Shown in pieces: positions 7,095-10,147 of a stretch of DNA of 10,147 nucleotides. The stretch's first letter is position 1; each line of letters begins with the position of its first letter. The position numbers and the translations under genes are program-made. Source of the stretch: Discostella pseudostelligera (Eukaryota > Bacillariophyta > Thalassiosirophyceae > Thalassiosirales > Thalassiosiraceae). The notes under the pieces were generated by a model. It was not told the origin of the DNA, did no database searches, and saw only the letters and a program-made list of their open reading frames with translations. The stretch spans positions 1-10,147 of the forward strand of contig JALLBK010000944.1 of NCBI GenBank assembly GCA_036940085.1, given 5' to 3'.

Positions 7095-7118
7095 ACAACA
7101 GGTGTGAACTGCCACGTG
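7056..7118. promoter_or_regulatory. Two CACGTG G-boxes
   Basis: Palindromic CACGTG cores lie at 7056-7061 and 7113-7118, interleaved with and following the E2F-like sites. The first is just 2 bp past the second E2F-like site. G-boxes bind bHLH/bZIP factors and often act in light or redox control in photosynthetic organisms. A link to the plastid fibrillin gene is inference from distance. Confidence 0.4.
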
Positions 7119-7547
7119 GAAGTCATTAATCTGACTCCAGACAGACGATATCTCGCTTGTTGAAGTTATGAAGATGTTTGGCGAGAGATACTGTATTGGA
7201 ACTCATACCTCACCATAGTTCGAGCAGCTGCCTCCAGCTGCATTGCCAGTATGGTAGCCGCCCATCAACATTCGGACAAGATGACACCATGACCATGAAC
7301 ATCATGGCTGACCCGAATACTACCATAGCGTAGCGTGCCGATAACCTGCCACCACTCCAGACCTTTGGAATAGGAGTATCAATTTTTCAGCTTGCGACAG
7401 CTGCTGGGTATCACGGATTTGGTGCGTCGTCGATACTCAATTTCTCGAAGCACACATAAATTATTTCAATTTCACTTTTGAAAAAAGGAGGGGCAGAAGT
7501 AAGTAGCAGTGGCAGTGGCGGCAGAAACGAAAGCAGGATCAATCGCA

Positions 7548-9909
7548 ATGGGAAACCTCCTCAACGCACCGATACTAGAGAAAGACACGCATGTTGGTAG
7601 AACCGTCGATCAGTATTTCCATATTCAGCACTCTCGCGAGGATGATGAGGGTGATGCCGCCGTCAGCAGCGGCAGTGGTGATCGAAACGACAAAACATCA
7701 ACTGGCAAGACGAATTCTAAGAAAGTATTGCAATCTCCGGATGGTGGTGGATTGCATTACGGTATATCCAGCATGCAGGGATGGAGGGTACATATGGAAG
7801 ATGCGCATATTGCCCAACCCTATCTGTTTGCAGAAGAGGAATGCTCGTCATCATCAAAGTCGTCATCACAATTAATTAAGGACACCAACGCTGATAATGA
7901 AAGCATTGATGAAGCCCGAAAGAACACCAGTGATAGAAGCAACAGTTCCAATGACAACACCAAATCCAAGAACAACTACATCATACATCCACTCCACAAT
8001 CACTCTCTCTTCGCCATCTTCGATGGACATGGCGGGAAGTACGCTGCCAATTTCTCCTCCCATAATTTATTACGCATATTAAGTCGTAATTCCAACTTTG
8101 TGCAGTATGCTCGGGGGTGGAATGGTCGGATGGATTATTTGGAAAAATTGAAGAGGGAATGTGGTTGCACCAGCAGTAGTGGTGGTGGTGGTGGTGGTGG
8201 TGGTGGTGGTGACAGTAGAAGTGATTTGAATGTTGGAAAGAAGACGAATGATGTCGGGGAAACATCAGGGAAGATTTATGCAGAATCATCGACAAGTACA
8301 ATAGACAAATCAACATCAGGAAGTTCAGTGAGCGGCGATAATGGTGGTGGTAGTGGCGATGTAACGGAGAATGCGTCGACAAACCATCCTCCACCCACGG
8401 CAGCCGCTGCAGATGCAGAGACGGGATCATCGAATTCAAAACCCTCCCTTTCATCCACTTCTAGTTCGACACCTTCAAATGAAACGACAACTAACACAAT
8501 TGAAAACAACGATAATGACAACCCAGTAGTCGACGATATCGATGAGCGGCATCGACGATTACGACAATTGAAGAAACGAGGACATGAGTGTGATGAGAGG
8601 GTGCGGGCGATTAAGGATCAGGTGCGTCGATGTTTTAAGGAGGACGCGGAGGACTCCAATGAGGAAGACGATGAAGACGATGATGATGTATCCGATGAGA
8701 ATGTAGGAGACAATCATACTTTAAATGACGATTCCGCTCCTGACAATGAAAATGATGATGACGACAGTGGAGAGGAAGAATTCACAGATGCATACTACCG
8801 TGCCGAGGCGGCCCATGACCGTCATCTCATGACACTCCTTGAGTCATCGTTACGTGATGCATTCCTCGATCTTGATGCAGAGATGCTTGCCGAAATGCGT
8901 GGCGATGATAGTCCTGGTCGAGCCCCGTATGGTGCCGGTTACGAGTTGGACAAACTGCTAGGATACGCTGGTACTGCATTGGGAGGGGGGGAGGGCAGAG
9001 GAGAGTGTAGTGGCGTGGGTCATCTACCCGCAGAGTATCGCAGCGACGGTGCAGCCGCCATGGAGGACGACGATCACGATATAGACGACAACAACAACAA
9101 GCCGGATATCGAAGTCGATGCGGGCACCACCGCCGTAGTCGTACTACTCACACCCAAATGGATAGTCTGCGCTAACGCTGGTGATTCCCGAGCAGTGTAC
9201 TCCCGATCCTCCCATCGTTCTGTACCATTGTCCTATGATCACAAACCCAGTGATGAGGCTGAGGAGCGTCGGATACGCAATGCGGGGGGGTATGTCGCGG
9301 GAGGACGTGTCGAGGCTGATTTGGCCGTAAGTCGAGGATTGGGCGATTATCGCTTCAAGGAATTAGATGTCGTGGCATCCGGTTCAATGGGAGAGAATAG
9401 GCACGGGAAGAAGGAATGCGCGGCACGAGGCGGGAGCCGAACGATGACTATTACTGTTGGTGGTGACGACGACGATGATGATGATGCAACCATGATGCGC
9501 CCGTCGGAGCAGAAGGTTTCTCCTGTCCCAGACATTATAGTGCAAAATCGTGATCCTAAGGAGGATGAGTTCATCGTGCTTGCATGTGATGGAATTTGGG
9601 ACGTCCAGACGAACCAGGAGTGTGTGAGGATGGTTGCAGATATATTTGCCGGTGGAGAGAGTGATATGGGATTAGTCTGCGAGGAGGTAAGTTATGTTTG
9701 TGCTTTGGAATGAGCAATGGTATTTGCTAACACTGTCGTTGCTCAAATTGCATTGTAATTGTTAGATACTCGACCAGTGCCTGCTAAAGGGAAGCAAGGA
9801 CAACATGACCGCAGCTGTGATTACGTTTCCAAAGCAAGCCATTGGCGAAGGAGGAGGTGTGCTTGCACGACGAGAGCGACGTCGTAAAACACAATCTTCG
9901 AATATTTGA
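7548..9909 (+). CDS. PP2C-family Ser/Thr phosphatase with acidic inserts, two exons
   Basis: A metal-dependent (Mg2+/Mn2+) protein phosphatase of the PPM/PP2C family. Exons are 7548-9686 and 9766-9909 (760 aa). Motifs in order: YGISSMQGWRVHMEDAH (D85), FAIFDGHGG (D159, G160), GTTAVV (526-531), NAGDSRAV (D546), DHKPSDEAEERRI, AVSRGLGDYRFKE, ACDGIWD (D681) and, in exon 2, KGSKDNMTAAV (D725, N726). All metal-binding positions are present. Between DGHGG and GTTAVV lie about 350 residues, including a Gly10 run (212-221), Ser/Thr/Asn-rich sequence, an Asp/Glu-rich block (about 365-412) and an expected PP2C helix (ESSLRDAFLDLDAEML). A shorter Asp-rich insert follows GDYRFKE. The layout recalls PPM1G, which has an acidic insert in a similar place. 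The protein begins MGNLLNAP, a possible N-myristoylation site at Gly2. An upstream in-frame GTG at 7509 is rejected as a start. The C-terminus is basic (ARRERRRK). Confidence 0.9.
8181..8210 (+). repeat. (GGT)10 microsatellite in PP2C coding sequence
   Basis: Ten perfect GGT units encode Gly212-Gly221 inside the variable insert of the phosphatase. Perfect trinucleotide arrays are prone to length change but keep the frame, so Gly-run length may differ between strains or alleles. Confidence 0.95.
9687..9765 (+). other. Intron of the PP2C gene
   Basis: The donor is GTAAGT at 9687 and the acceptor AATTGTTAG ends at 9765; 79 bp, phase 0. Splicing joins LVCEE to ILDQCLLKGSKDNMTAAV, supplying the final PP2C motif with D725. 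Read-through stops at 9711-9713 and would lose that metal-binding Asp. Confidence 0.92.
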
Positions 9910-9953
9910 GCGACAGCAAAATAAGTGAATATTTGAGCGACAGCAAAATAAGT
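9901..9953 (+). repeat. 27-bp tandem duplication spanning the PP2C stop codon
   Basis: Two copies of a 27-bp unit starting AATATTTGAGCGACAGCAAA lie at 9901-9927 and 9928-9953; the copies are identical over 26 bp. The first contains the PP2C stop TGA (9907-9909), so the second carries a duplicate of the last two codons and the stop. Because 27 is divisible by three, the second TGA (9934-9936) is in the same frame. Confidence 0.9.
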
Positions 9954-10147
9954 AGATAGACAAACATAGACGGCCATCGAATTAAGAGGAGTGGGATAAT
10001 GGGTGGCAATGATACAAGGTTAAGTCTCAGCACAGCAATACTCAGCAATTAGAACGATGTCGGAGATAAAACAAGCTAGACAATCTTCTGTAAACCAAAG
10101 AAGCTAGAAATCCGATAATAACAATATTTGAATAGATCAGCTTAGCC
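9910..10147 (+). other. PP2C 3' UTR and downstream flank
   Basis: This is AT-rich sequence after the phosphatase stop with no credible gene on either strand. Besides the second copy of the 27-bp duplication it has small direct repeats: CTCAGCA at 10026 and 10041, and AAGCTAGA at 10073 and 10101. A neighbouring gene probably begins or ends beyond the window. Confidence 0.5.

Larger units (their letters stand above)
6875..7547. promoter_or_regulatory. Divergent promoter, fibrillin / PP2C, with E2F and G-box cluster
   Basis: This 673-bp spacer between divergent genes has no credible coding sequence. The part from about 6960 to 7120 is dense in motifs: TGACTCA (6965-6971), a tandem TCAGCGC pair (6975-6981, 6982-6988), three TTGGCGGGAAG sites and two CACGTG G-boxes. 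The part from 7121 to 7547 shows no motif cluster and holds only short ORFs. The cluster is nearer to the fibrillin start (about 90-240 bp) than to the PP2C start (about 430-580 bp), so fibrillin is the likelier target. A shared effect remains possible. Confidence 0.6.

Noticed and set aside
7180..7320. Short minus-strand ORFs (about 20-31 codons) in the fibrillin/PP2C spacer
   Set aside because: They are too short, repetitive in Met/Val or Gly, and lack splice context or similarity; not enough to call a gene.
7509..7547. Upstream in-frame extension of PP2C
   Set aside because: It would start at GTG, unlikely in a nuclear gene; the first ATG at 7548 gives the MGNLLNAP N-terminus with good context.
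7981..8521. Minus-strand ORFs with a His-rich run opposite PP2C
   Set aside because: The His run is the antisense reading of the (GGT)10 repeat; the PP2C frame has the family motifs.

Overview
The window looks like nuclear DNA from a photosynthetic stramenopile, most likely a diatom. It holds spliceosomal introns with GTRAGN donors. Two proteins carry a signal peptide ending in an SVSAF motif, the ASAFAP-type bipartite plastid pre-sequence of diatoms and related algae. The proteins are rich in Ser/Asn/Asp homopolymers, and the genes are compact and alternate in strand. Assignment below 'diatom' is not possible by eye.

Five protein-coding genes are supported. From left to right: (1) PEX19, the farnesylated peroxisomal membrane-protein chaperone (+, 252-1619). 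(2) A two-exon CDGSH iron-sulfur (NEET) protein on the minus strand (exons 2330-2222 and 2002-1788), predicted to go to the plastid; it is invisible in a simple ORF scan because a 219-bp intron splits it. (3) A four-exon eEF3-like ABC-F translation factor (+, 2948-5561) without the large HEAT domain of fungal eEF3. (4) A plastid PAP/fibrillin-family lipid-associated protein (-, 6874-5729). (5) A PP2C-type protein phosphatase (+, two exons, 7548-9909) with an N-myristoylation-like start and large low-complexity/acidic inserts.

The genes alternate as convergent and divergent pairs. PEX19/NEET and eEF3-like/fibrillin are tail to tail with about 168 bp between stop codons. NEET/eEF3-like and fibrillin/PP2C are head to head across 617 and 673 bp. 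Both head-to-head spacers carry clustered candidate regulatory motifs. The first has TGACGT/TGACGC elements like the CO2/cAMP-responsive elements of diatom promoters, plus an E2F-like site. The second has three TTGGCGGGAAG E2F-like sites about 40 bp apart, two CACGTG G-boxes and a TGACTCA bZIP site. Two more G-boxes in a 10-bp direct repeat lie upstream of PEX19.

No operon or single pathway links the genes. Two are plastid proteins (Fe-S/redox and lipid/thylakoid maintenance), one serves peroxisome biogenesis, one translation and one signalling. No mobile element, CRISPR array, tRNA or rRNA was seen. The most useful results are the hidden NEET gene, the corrected exon structures and starts, the HEAT-less eEF3-like architecture, and the two motif-rich divergent promoters.
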